In this document: positions 41,310 to 48,972 of the stretch, one piece after another
Layout: each line of letters opens with the position of its first letter
Numbering within the stretch: position 1 is the stretch's first letter
NCBI RefSeq assembly: GCF_900086645.1
Contig: NZ_LT576451.1
Location: forward strand, 3,286,001 to 3,350,000
Length of the DNA: 64,000 bases
Source: Curtobacterium sp. 9128
Lineage (GTDB): Bacteria > Actinomycetota > Actinomycetes > Actinomycetales > Microbacteriaceae
Direction: 5' to 3'
Made by a program: the position numbers and the translations under genes
Notes under the pieces: model-generated
The model's database searches: none
What the model saw: only the letters and a program-made list of their open reading frames with translations
Told to the model about the DNA's origin: nothing

Positions 41310-42271
41310 CCGGCGTCCTGACCTTCGGCGAGACGATGCTGCTCCTCGCCGGACGCGGAGCGCTGACCGACCTCGACACGATGCGCGTCGACACCGGCGG
41401 CGCCGAGAGCAACGTCGCGATCGGCCTGGCGCGTGCCGGGGTCGACGTGACCTGGATCGGCCGGGTCGGTGCGGACCCCGCCGGTGACCGGGTGCTCGCC
41501 GACGTCGCAGCAGAGGGCGTCGACGTGGTCGCGGTGCGGGATCCCGAGCGGTCGACCGGGATCATGGTCAAGGAACGGCTGGCGGACGGCCGCACCCGTG
41601 TGACCTACCACCGACGCGGCTCCGCCGGTTCCGCGTTCACGCCGGGAGACCTGCCGTCGGAGATGGTCGAGCGCGCGTCGCTCCTGCACGTGAGCGGGAT
41701 CACCCTGGCGCTGTCCGAGACCGCCCGTGAGACCGTGCACGCCGCGGTCGTCCGGGCGCACGACGCCGGGGTGCCGATCGCGTTCGACGTCAACCACCGG
41801 CCGAAGCTCGTCGACGACGTGACCGGACGCGGGTACTACCGCGCGGTCGCTGCACGGTCGTCGGTCGTGTTCGCCGGTGACGACGAGGCTCGACTGGTCC
41901 TCGGGCACGACGAGGACGACGGCGACGAGGAGTCGCTGGCGCACGAGCTCGCCGCCCTCGCGAACGGTCGCGCCGTCGTGAAGCTCGGGTCACGCGGTGC
42001 GGTCGCCTCGATCGACGGGGTGCTACACCGCCGCGCGGCGAGCCCCGTCGCCGTGGTCGACCCGGTCGGTGCCGGTGACGCGTTCGTCGCCGCCTGGCTC
42101 GCCGCCGACCTGGCCGGCGACTCCCCCGACCGGGCCCTCGACCGCGCCGCGGACGCCGGCGCGCTCGCCTGCACGGTGGACGGCGACTGGCGCCGTCCCG
42201 ACCCGGCAGCGCTCGGCGTCGTGGACCCGGCCGGCATCGACCACGCCGTCCACGACCGCGTCGACCGCTGA
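41306..42271 (+). CDS. kdgK: 2-keto-3-deoxygluconate kinase (PfkB family)
   Basis: Phosphorylates 2-keto-3-deoxygluconate (KDG) to KDPG. The 321-residue sugar kinase opens VLTFGETMLLLAGRGALTDL, has the first PfkB signature GGAESNVAIGLARAGVDVTWIGRVGAD, substrate-lid YHRRGSAGSAF, FDVNHRPKLV (common in KdgK), and the second signature DPVGAGDAFVAAWLAADL with the catalytic Asp. The next gene is a KDPG aldolase, which fixes the assignment. GTG start overlaps the IclR stop. Confidence 0.9.
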   Translation: MTGVLTFGETMLLLAGRGALTDLDTMRVDTGGAESNVAIGLARAGVDVTWIGRVGADPAGDRVLADVAAEGVDVVAVRDPERSTGIMVKERLADGRTRVTYHRRGSAGSAFTPGDLPSEMVERASLLHVSGITLALSETARETVHAAVVRAHDAGVPIAFDVNHRPKLVDDVTGRGYYRAVAARSSVVFAGDDEARLVLGHDEDDGDEESLAHELAALANGRAVVKLGSRGAVASIDGVLHRRAASPVAVVDPVGAGDAFVAAWLAADLAGDSPDRALDRAADAGALACTVDGDWRRPDPAALGVVDPAGIDHAVHDRVDR

Positions 42272-42296
42272 CCACGATCCGAAGAAGGAACGCACG

Positions 42297-42950
42297 ATGA
42301 CCGACACCGCATCCCCCGCCACGGGCCCCCAGCGACACCGTCACGACGCCGGCCCGACGATCGCGATCCTGCGGGGCGGGACCGGCGACCACGTCGAGGA
42401 CGTCATCCGCACGCTGGTCGACAGCGGCGTGAGCGCGATCGAGATCACGACGAACACCCCGCGGTGGCGCGAGGGCATCGCGTGGGCCGCCGAGCGCTAC
42501 GGCAGCGCTGCGTCGATCGGCGTCGGCACCGTGCTCGACACGCGACAGCTCGACGAGGCAGCGGCAGCGGGAGCCACCTTCGCCGTGAGCCCGCACACCG
42601 ACCAGGCGATCGGCGAACGGGCGCACGAGCGGGGGCTCGGCTGGTACCCGGGCGCCGCGACGCCGACCGAGATCGTCCGGGCGTGGCAGCTCGGTGCCCG
42701 GGCCGTGAAGGTCTTCCCCGCCGCGCCGCTCGGCGGCCCCGCGTTCCTCAAGCAGGTGCTCGCGCCGCTCGACTTCGTGGACGTCATCCCCACCGGGGGC
42801 ATCGGGGTCGACGACGCGGCCGAGTACCTCGCCGCCGGCGCGGTCGCGGTCGGTCTCGGGTCCCCGCTCGTCGGCGACGCGCTGACGTCCGGCGACCTCG
42901 ACGCGCTCCGTGGGCGGGCCGAACGCCTCGTCGCCGGGCTGTCGAGGTGA
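42297..42950 (+). CDS. eda: 2-keto-3-deoxy-6-phosphogluconate aldolase
   Basis: Splits KDPG into pyruvate and glyceraldehyde-3-phosphate. The 217-residue class I aldolase has ALRGG-like IAILRGGTGDHVED, VSAIEITTNTPRWREGI with the catalytic Glu, IGVGTVLDTRQLDEAAAAGATFAVSPH, YPGAATPTEIVRAWQLGA, and the Schiff-base lysine in RAVKVFPAAPLGG near residue 143, followed by DVIPTGGIGVDDAAEYLAAGA. The ATG at 42297 has AAGGAA upstream. Stop overlaps the amidohydrolase start (GTGA). Confidence 0.94.
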   Translation: MTDTASPATGPQRHRHDAGPTIAILRGGTGDHVEDVIRTLVDSGVSAIEITTNTPRWREGIAWAAERYGSAASIGVGTVLDTRQLDEAAAAGATFAVSPHTDQAIGERAHERGLGWYPGAATPTEIVRAWQLGARAVKVFPAAPLGGPAFLKQVLAPLDFVDVIPTGGIGVDDAAEYLAAGAVAVGLGSPLVGDALTSGDLDALRGRAERLVAGLSR

Positions 42951-44521
42951 CGAGCGTCCTGCTCCGCGGCGGCTCGGTCGTCGGCGAGACCGGAGCGCTC
43001 CGAGCGGACGTCCTCGTCGAGGACGGTCGGATCACCGGGGTCGGGACGGACCTCGACGTCCCGGCCGGCGCGACCATGGTCGACTGCGGCGAGCGCCTCG
43101 TCATGCCGGGGTCCGTCGACGCGCACTCGCACGGCGGCTCGCTGGTGTTCGAACCGGAGGTCCAGCTCGCGCTCCTCCGGCAGGGCGTCACCACGATCGT
43201 CACCGGACAGGACGGCGTCGGCCCCGCTCCGGGAGACGGGTCCTACGCGGACACCTACTTCGCCGCGATCGACGGGCCGCACCCGACGTACCGCGGCGGC
43301 GGCATCGGCGCGCTGCTGGACACGTACGACGGGACGACCCCGGTCAACGTCGCGACGCTCGTCCCAGCCGGCACCGTCCGGCAGCAGGTCGTCGGCGACG
43401 TCGACGGGCCCGCGACGCCCGAACAGCTCGCGGCGATGCGGGCCACCGTGCGAGCGGGCCTGGACGCCGGCGCCGTGGGGCTCGCGACCGGGCTCGACTA
43501 CGTGCCGGGGCTCTTCGCCGACACGGCGGAGCTCACCGCGCTGTGCACCGAGGTCGCAGCCGTCGACGGGCTCTACGTGTCGCACATGCGTGGCGGCTAC
43601 GAGACGAACGCCCGCGCGGGGCTCGACGAGATCGCCGCGATCGTCCGGTCGTCAGGGGTCCGGGCGCACGTGTCGCACCTGCACGCCCCGGTCGACCTGC
43701 TGCTCGAGGCGCTCGCCGACCTCGAGCGGACCGGCACCCCGATGTCCTTCGACGCGTACCCGTACTCCCGTGGGTGCACGATCCTGTCGATGCTCCTCCT
43801 GCCGGCGGCCCTCGCCCGCCCGGGGACGACGGACCTCGCCCGGACGATCGCCGATCAGGACGGTCGCGCCCGTGTCCGCGGTGCGGTGCTCGACCGGGTG
43901 CTCGGCCGCGCCGACCTCGGCACCGGGTGGGCCGAGCAGATCACGCTCTCGCACGTCCCGGCGGCGGAGTTCCACGCGCTGCAGGGCCGGACGCTCGCCG
44001 ACGCGGCCGAGGCCACCGGGACCGACCCGGTCGACCTCGCCCTCGACGTGCTCGTCGACTCGGACCTGCAGGTCACCGTGGTGATGCGGGTCCCCCGGCC
44101 GCGGACCGCCGACGACCTCGCGCCGCTGTTCCGGCACCGGGGGCACGCAGCGGGCTCCGACGGCATCTTCGTCGGCACGCACCCGCACCCGCGGGCGTAC
44201 GGCACGTTCGCGCGGTACCTCGAGGAGTACGCGGTCGCGGGTCGGCTGACGTGGCCACAGGTCCAGCGGAGCCTGTCGACCACCGCCGTCGAGCGCTACC
44301 GGCTCGGCGACCGCGGACGGGTCGCCGTCGGGGCGGTCGCCGACCTCGTCGTGGTCGATCCGGAGACCGTCGCGGCGCAGTCCTCGTACGACCACCCGAT
44401 GCGTGTCGCCGAGGGCATCGACGACGTCCTCGTCGCCGGGGTGCGGGTGCTCGCGGACGGTGCGCTGACGCACGAGACCCCCGGTCAGGGTCTCCGTCGG
44501 GTCGGTGACGGGACTCGCTGA
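42947..44521 (+). CDS. D-aminoacylase-type amidohydrolase (candidate N-acetylglucosaminate deacetylase)
   Basis: A 524-residue amidohydrolase-fold enzyme. It begins LLRGGSVVGETGALRADVLVEDGRI, then the metal HxH in VDAHSHGGSL near residue 60, GVTTIVTGQDGVGPAP, LDYVPGLFAD, YVSHMRGGYE, HVSHLHAP, FDAYPYSRGCTIL and the late metal Asp in GSDGIFVGTHPHPRAYGTFARY, matching N-acyl-D-amino-acid deacylases. In an operon with KdgK and Eda, the natural substrate may be an N-acetylated aminosugar acid rather than a D-amino acid. GTG start overlaps the aldolase stop. Confidence 0.85.
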   Translation: MTSVLLRGGSVVGETGALRADVLVEDGRITGVGTDLDVPAGATMVDCGERLVMPGSVDAHSHGGSLVFEPEVQLALLRQGVTTIVTGQDGVGPAPGDGSYADTYFAAIDGPHPTYRGGGIGALLDTYDGTTPVNVATLVPAGTVRQQVVGDVDGPATPEQLAAMRATVRAGLDAGAVGLATGLDYVPGLFADTAELTALCTEVAAVDGLYVSHMRGGYETNARAGLDEIAAIVRSSGVRAHVSHLHAPVDLLLEALADLERTGTPMSFDAYPYSRGCTILSMLLLPAALARPGTTDLARTIADQDGRARVRGAVLDRVLGRADLGTGWAEQITLSHVPAAEFHALQGRTLADAAEATGTDPVDLALDVLVDSDLQVTVVMRVPRPRTADDLAPLFRHRGHAAGSDGIFVGTHPHPRAYGTFARYLEEYAVAGRLTWPQVQRSLSTTAVERYRLGDRGRVAVGAVADLVVVDPETVAAQSSYDHPMRVAEGIDDVLVAGVRVLADGALTHETPGQGLRRVGDGTR

Positions 44522-44530
44522 CCGGGGGTC

Positions 44531-44548
44531 GCTGAGACTGGACTCAGC
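44531..44548. terminator. Small hairpin between convergent operon and RidA gene
   Basis: GCTGAG-ACTGGA-CTCAGC forms a six-bp stem ten bases after the amidohydrolase stop. It may end the operon and, from the other strand, the RidA gene. Weak stem; no U-tract. Confidence 0.4.
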
Positions 44549-44557
44549 TGCGCGGGA

Positions 44558-44968
44558 TCAGGCGTCCTCGACGTCGGTGACGCGGGTCTTCGTCGGGAGG
44601 ACCGCGACGACGTCGATCTCGACGAGGATGTTCGCGAGGTGCGACTGCACGGTGGTCCGGACCGGGTACGGCTCGGAGAAGTGCTTCGCGTACTCCTCGT
44701 TGAAGGCCGGGAAGTCGCGGTCCGAGTGCTCGAGGTGCACGGTCGACTTCACGACGTCGTCGAGCGTCGCGCCGTGTTCGGCGAGGACGGCGGCCACGTT
44801 CGCCAGGACCTGGGCGGTCTGACCGGCAACGTCGTCGGCGAGCGCCCCGGTCGCGGGGTCCTGCGGGCCGAAGCCGGCGGTGTAGATGAACCCGCCCGCG
44901 ACGATGCCCTGGCTGTAGGGTCCTGCGGGCTTGGGGGCGTTGTCGGTCACGATGGCGGTCTTCGTCAC
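44558..44968 (-). CDS. RidA family reactive-intermediate deaminase
   Basis: Hydrolyses enamine/imine intermediates released by PLP deaminases. The 136-residue protein has the RidA pattern: APKPAGPYSQGIVAGGFIYTAGFGPQDPATG, VLANVAAVLAEHGATLDDVVKSTVHL, and the C-terminal RTTVQSHLANILVEIDVVAVLP where RidA proper has RxxV...P.....VEI (the Arg is present). GTG start with GAGGAG upstream. It faces the sugar-acid operon; pairing with a PLP deaminase that makes enamine intermediates is functionally sensible. Confidence 0.9.
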   Translation of the reverse strand: MTKTAIVTDNAPKPAGPYSQGIVAGGFIYTAGFGPQDPATGALADDVAGQTAQVLANVAAVLAEHGATLDDVVKSTVHLEHSDRDFPAFNEEYAKHFSEPYPVRTTVQSHLANILVEIDVVAVLPTKTRVTDVEDA

Positions 44969-45071
44969 GGTGGCTCCTCACGGTGGGGGTCGAACGGGGC
45001 CTCCAGGCTAGAGTGCGCCGTGGGGGCGTGCCCGGCCGTCTGCGGGTCGTATTCTGGCCTGCAGAACGCAC

Positions 45072-45087
45072 CACGAGCCTCCAGTGC
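45072..45087. repeat. Dispersed GAGCCTCC box (family A)
   Basis: CACGAGCCTCCAGTGC in the divergent gap between RidA and the mannosyltransferase gene; a related GGGGCCTCCAGGC lies at 44996-45008. The gap 44969-45122 should hold both promoters. Confidence 0.5.
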
Positions 45088-45122
45088 GAGCACCACTCAG
45101 CCACCGTGACTATCGTCGTGTC

Positions 45123-46351
45123 GTGCCGTCCGCCCCGTCGTCGATCGCCGCCAGCCGTCGCCGCGCGGTCGATCTGGTCACGAGTCTGCCCACCTGGGCG
45201 ACGGTCGTGCTCGTCTGGGTCGGTGGGCGCGTGCTCTCCACGCTGTGGCTCGCGCTCGCGTACCCGCTGATCGGGCGGTCGCAGCCGGAGAACGCGATCT
45301 GGACGAACGACCACGGGTTCCTGCGGTTCCTCACCGCGTGGGACGGCCAGTACTACGAGCAGATCTCGCTGCACGGCTACCCCACGACGCTGCCGCTCGA
45401 CGCCGCCGGACACGTGGCACAGAACCCGTGGGCGTTCCTGCCGGCGTTCCCGTTCACCATCCGGTTCGTGACCGTGTGGACCGGGATGACGTTCGAGGTG
45501 GCGGCGCCGCTGATCGCGCTCGTGGCGGGGATCTTCGCCACGTTCCTGCTGCACCGACTCGTCCGGGAGCGTGCCGGGGACACCGCCGCGCTGTGGGCCG
45601 TCTTCTTCTTCACCTGCGGGCCGCTGTCGTTCCTGCTGCAGGTCGGCTACGCGGAGAGCATGTTCCTCGCACTGACCTTCGGTGCGCTGCTCGCGATCGA
45701 GCACCGGCGGTACGGGCTCCTGACGGCGCTCGGGGTCGCCGCTGCGTTCACGCGGCCGGGGGCGCTCGCGATCCCGTTGACGCTCGGCATCGTCGCCCTG
45801 GTGCGCTGGGTCCGGCTCCGTCGCGCAGGTGACCGCGTGCTCGACCGGTTCCCGTTGCGGGAACAGCTCACGGTCGTGCTGTCGGGGCTCGTGATGGTCG
45901 CCGCCGGTGTGGCGTGGCCGGTGATCGCGTCGCACGTGACCGGGCGCCCCGACGCGTACCTGGCGACCGAGATGTCGTGGTGGGTGAACTTCATCGGGCG
46001 TGTGGACTTCGTGCCGCTGACCCCGTGGTTCCTCACGACGCTGCAGTGGGTCGGCATCGGTGGGATCCCGATCGTGATCGGGCTCATGGTCGGGTACCCG
46101 ATCTGGCTCCTGCGCCGCTCGACGAGGAAGCTCGGGCTCACGACGCTGGTGTTCTCCGGCGGGTACGCGCTCTACGTCTTCGCGGTGTCGCTGCCGATGG
46201 CCTCGACGCCGCGGCTGCTCATGCCGCTCGCGCCGCTGATGGGCTCGCCCGAGCTCGTCGCGAAGCCCTGGATGCGCTGGACACTGGTGTCGTGCGCACT
46301 CGTCGGGCAGCCCGTGCTCGTCGCCGTGCTCTGGCTGCTCGGCCCCCGTGA
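45123..46351 (+). CDS. PIG-V-like integral-membrane mannosyltransferase, stop apparently lost by frameshift
   Basis: A polytopic membrane protein of about 408 residues resembling GPI mannosyltransferase 2 (PIG-V) and actinobacterial relatives: AWDGQYYEQISLHGYP (the WD-x-x-Y/WDG loop near residue 70), FLPAFPFTIRFVT, VGYAESMFLALTFGALLA and FTRPGALAIPLTLG. It probably uses a polyprenyl-phosphate mannose donor on the outer membrane face. As written the frame reads through LLGPRDPPPPPP into antisense of the next gene and ends at 46658. One extra C in the C5 run at 46343-46347 would give LLGPP then TGA at 46349-46351, a sensible end. Start GTG 45123 is tentative. Confidence 0.78.
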
Positions 46352-46375
46352 CCCCCCTCCCCCGCCTCCGACGCT

Positions 46376-46456
46376 GACGAGACGCCGCCGGACCGACGAG
46401 ACGCCGCCGAACCCGGCGGCGTCTCGTGCGTTCGAGGGCGTCTCGCGCGTTCGGCG
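46376..46456. repeat. GAGACGCCGCC repeat array and hairpin (family C, copy 2)
   Basis: GACGAGACGCCGCCG occurs twice and then inverted; the core ACGAGACGCCGCCG (46396-46409) pairs perfectly over 14 bp with 46414-46427 across an AACC loop, and GGCGTCTCGCGCGTTCGGCGG follows. It is the bidirectional terminator between convergent genes and belongs with the hairpin at 21544. Confidence 0.7.
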
Positions 46457-46463
46457 GTGCCGA

Positions 46464-46955
46464 CTAGAGCTCGACGGTGCCGTGACGGCCGACGTCCGGC
46501 TGGGACTGCCCGCCGAGTGCGGCCTTCATCGTCTGGACCAGGCTGCCGACCGTGCCGGCATCCTGCGTCCAGTACTCCACGGAGTCGCCCTCGACGGTGA
46601 GCAGTCGGATCGAGGGGTCGTCGCGGCCGTCCGGGAACCAGGCCTCGGCGAACGGTGACCAGAGTTCGTCGATCACCGAGTCGTCCTGGGTGACGGTCGC
46701 GGTGCCGGCGATGGAGAGGTACCCGCCCTGCGACTCGATCGCGACGTTCACGTGCGGGTTCCTGGCGATGTCCTCGACCTTCTCGCTGCCGTCCTGCACC
46801 AGGAAGCGGAGTGTGCCGTGGAAGGCCTTGTCCTGCACGGCGAGCGGCCTGGCGTGCAGGGAGCCGTCCTCGCTGACCGTGGTCAGCAGGGCGGTGCGGG
46901 CTCCGTGGACGATGTCCGAGATGGCGGCGCGCTGGTCCGTCTGGGTGTCGGTCAT
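46464..46955 (-). CDS. Pyridoxamine-5'-phosphate-oxidase-like flavin-binding protein (general stress type)
   Basis: A 163-residue split-barrel protein of the general-stress-protein 26 group: ARTALLTTVSEDGSLHARPLAVQDKAFHGTLRFLVQDGSEKVEDIARNP, SIAGTATVTQDDSVIDELWSPFAEAWFPDGRDDP, and RLLTVEGDSVEYWTQ, all typical of that family. Binds FMN or F420 in relatives; the reaction is unknown. The ATG at 46955 has GAAGGAGC upstream. Monocistronic. Confidence 0.9.
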   Translation of the reverse strand: MTDTQTDQRAAISDIVHGARTALLTTVSEDGSLHARPLAVQDKAFHGTLRFLVQDGSEKVEDIARNPHVNVAIESQGGYLSIAGTATVTQDDSVIDELWSPFAEAWFPDGRDDPSIRLLTVEGDSVEYWTQDAGTVGSLVQTMKAALGGQSQPDVGRHGTVEL

Positions 46956-47062
46956 GGTGCTCCTTCGCATCGTGCGCCCCGCCACCCGACGTGCGGCCTG
47001 GCGAGCGGGGCCGTACCGTTCGGACCAGTCTGCCCCCGATCCCTGGAACGCGTCCGAACGGC

Positions 47063-47686
47063 TCAGGCGGGCTCGTGGATCGTCGTCTCGACGTCGACGA
47101 CCTGCGGGATGCGCGGCATCGACGCGAACCCGAACCGGACCGGCGGGTCGAGCGGCACCAGGGAGCCGAGCGGTTCGTCCGCCCAGGTCCCGCGGACGCC
47201 GGTGACGTCGTGCGCTCCGGTCACGCCGTAGTACTCGCGTCGGCCGCCGCCCGCGGTGCCAGCCGTCCCTGCCCCCGGTGCCACGAGCCGTGCGATCGGG
47301 TCGATCGCGCGCAGCCACCGAGGGTCGCGGGCGATCGGCTTCGGGACGACCCGCAGCACGCGACCGAGCGGCGAGATCGTGCCGACGTCGATCGCGGCGC
47401 GGAGCGGACCCGCATCGAGGTCGATGCCGGATGCGGTCCGCCGGGCGGTGACGTCGACGACCTCGACGGCGTCGAAGCGGTACGTGCCGGAGACGTACGC
47501 GGCGACGATCTCGTCGGGGGCGAGCAGCACGCTCGACCCGTCGGGGAGCTCCACGAAGACGTCCGTGAACGCTCCGAACGGGGAGCGCTCCCACATCCCG
47601 ACGACGAGTCGCACGCCGGAGCTGGTGCCGACGCCCGTGATGCGTCCGCGGAACCGGCGTTCGACGATGGCAGGGCGTGACGACAT
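47063..47686 (-). CDS. Conserved hypothetical protein
   Basis: A 207-residue soluble protein. It starts MSSRPAIVERRFRGRITGVGTSSGVRLVVGMW and contains a beta-rich segment (FTDVFVELPDGSSVLLAPDEIVAAYVSGTYRFDAVEVVDV) and RWLRAIDPIARLVAPG. I recall similar uncharacterised proteins in actinobacteria but no functional family. Good third-position GC supports a real gene. No signal peptide or helix. Confidence 0.75.
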   Translation of the reverse strand: MSSRPAIVERRFRGRITGVGTSSGVRLVVGMWERSPFGAFTDVFVELPDGSSVLLAPDEIVAAYVSGTYRFDAVEVVDVTARRTASGIDLDAGPLRAAIDVGTISPLGRVLRVVPKPIARDPRWLRAIDPIARLVAPGAGTAGTAGGGRREYYGVTGAHDVTGVRGTWADEPLGSLVPLDPPVRFGFASMPRIPQVVDVETTIHEPA

Positions 47687-47732
47687 GCCCTGGACCGTAC
47701 GCGGCGCTGCCGTGAGCCGACACTCCGGGCCC

Positions 47733-47751
47733 GGGCCGAGCCTCCCGACCG
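47733..47751. repeat. Dispersed GAGCCTCC box (family A)
   Basis: GGGCCGAGCCTCCCGACCG in the gap 47687-47782 downstream of the LLM gene stop. No gene in this gap. Confidence 0.6.
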
Positions 47752-47782
47752 CGCCGCGCGCGGCCGCGGGAACCCGCCCGCG

Positions 47783-48892
47783 CTACGGGACGGGGACCGG
47801 CTCCGCCAGGAGCTCACGCACGCGGGGTGCGACCGCGGTGCCGTACAGCTCGATCGAGCGCATCATGTCCGCGTGCGGCAGGCGCCCGGTGGCGTAGCGC
47901 ATGTCGAACCGCGTCACGCCGAGGATCCGCATGTTCCGTGCGATCTTCCGCGCGACGGTCTCCGTCGACCCGACGTACAGCGACCCGCCGGCCGACAGCC
48001 CGGCCTGGTACTGCGCCGCGTCGAGGGGCGGCCATCCACGCTCGCGCCCGAGGCGGTCGGTGACGGCCTTGTGGTACGGCCAGTAGCGTTCGGCGGCTTC
48101 CTCGTCCGTGGCGGCGACGAACCCGGGCGAGTGCATCGCGATGGGCTGCTGCGGCAGCTCGAGCTGCGTCAGCGCCTGCCGGTAGAGCCGCGAGAACGGG
48201 GCGAACTGCGCCGGCTGCCCGCCGATGATCGCGAGGAACAGCGGCATGCCGTAGGACGCCGCACGGATCACGGACTGCGGTGACCCCCCGACACCGATCC
48301 ACGTCGGGATCGGACCGTGCTCGAGCTTCGGGAAGACGTCCTGGTCGGTCAGGCTCGCGCGCTTGGTGCCGCTCCACGTGACGGGGTCCCCGCCGCGCAG
48401 TGCTGCCCAGAGCTGGAGCTTCTCCTCGAACAGGACCTCGTAGTCCGCGAGCTCGTAGCCGAAGAGCGGGAACGACTCGGTGAAGGAGCCTCGCCCGAGG
48501 ATGACCTCGGCGCGGCCGTTGGAGATCGCGTCGACGGTGGCGAACCGCTCGTAGACGCGGACGGGGTCGTCGGACGACAGCACGGTGACCGCGGACCCGA
48601 TCCGGATGCGCTCCGTGCGGGCGGCGATCGCCGCGAGGACGACCTCGGGGGCGCTGACCACGAAGTCCTCGCGGTGGTGCTCACCCACGCCGATGAAGTC
48701 GATGCCCACCTGGTCAGCGAGGACGGCCTGGTCCACCACGTCGCGGATGCTCTGCGCATCGGACTGCTGCGAGCCGTCGGCGAGTTCGGTGACGTCGCCG
48801 AACGTGTCGAGGCCGAGCTGCACGGGTCCGACGCGGTCGGGTGCGGGCGGCGGGACGTCCGACGGACGACCGGTACCGAATGCGTTGCTCAT
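47783..48892 (-). CDS. LLM-class flavin-dependent oxidoreductase
   Basis: A 369-residue luciferase-like monooxygenase relative with TIM-barrel fold: VQLGLDTFGDVTELADGS, DQVGIDFIGVGEHHREDFVVSAPEVVLAAIAART, IRIGSAVTVLSSDDPVRVYERFATVDAISNGRAEVILGRGSF, and WIGVGGSPQSVIRAASYGMPLFLAI. These are typical blocks, uses FMN or F420. ATG at 48892 has GGAGGG upstream. Substrate unknown. It is divergent from an SDR gene across an AT-richer promoter with a short palindrome, so co-regulation is possible. Confidence 0.9.
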   Translation of the reverse strand: MSNAFGTGRPSDVPPPAPDRVGPVQLGLDTFGDVTELADGSQQSDAQSIRDVVDQAVLADQVGIDFIGVGEHHREDFVVSAPEVVLAAIAARTERIRIGSAVTVLSSDDPVRVYERFATVDAISNGRAEVILGRGSFTESFPLFGYELADYEVLFEEKLQLWAALRGGDPVTWSGTKRASLTDQDVFPKLEHGPIPTWIGVGGSPQSVIRAASYGMPLFLAIIGGQPAQFAPFSRLYRQALTQLELPQQPIAMHSPGFVAATDEEAAERYWPYHKAVTDRLGRERGWPPLDAAQYQAGLSAGGSLYVGSTETVARKIARNMRILGVTRFDMRYATGRLPHADMMRSIELYGTAVAPRVRELLAEPVPVP

Positions 48893-48908
48893 CGCGCCCT
48901 CCAAGTGA

Positions 48909-48920
48909 ATGCGTTTGCAT
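48909..48920. promoter_or_regulatory. ATGC-GTTT-GCAT palindrome in the LLM/SDR divergent region
   Basis: ATGCGTTTGCAT with flanking TGA/GAA lies 17 bases from the LLM start and about 53 from the SDR start. It overlaps the likely promoter and could be a regulator site for both genes. Only symmetry and position support it. Confidence 0.35.
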
Positions 48921-48972
48921 GAATCTAGCACAGTTGCGTGTCCTCGGACAGTCCGCGTGTACGGTCGCGCGC

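Noticed and set aside
45084-46658. Mannosyltransferase extending to 46658 as written
   Set aside because: The last ~100 residues are antisense of the PPOX-like gene and follow a run of prolines; a lost stop is the simpler reading.
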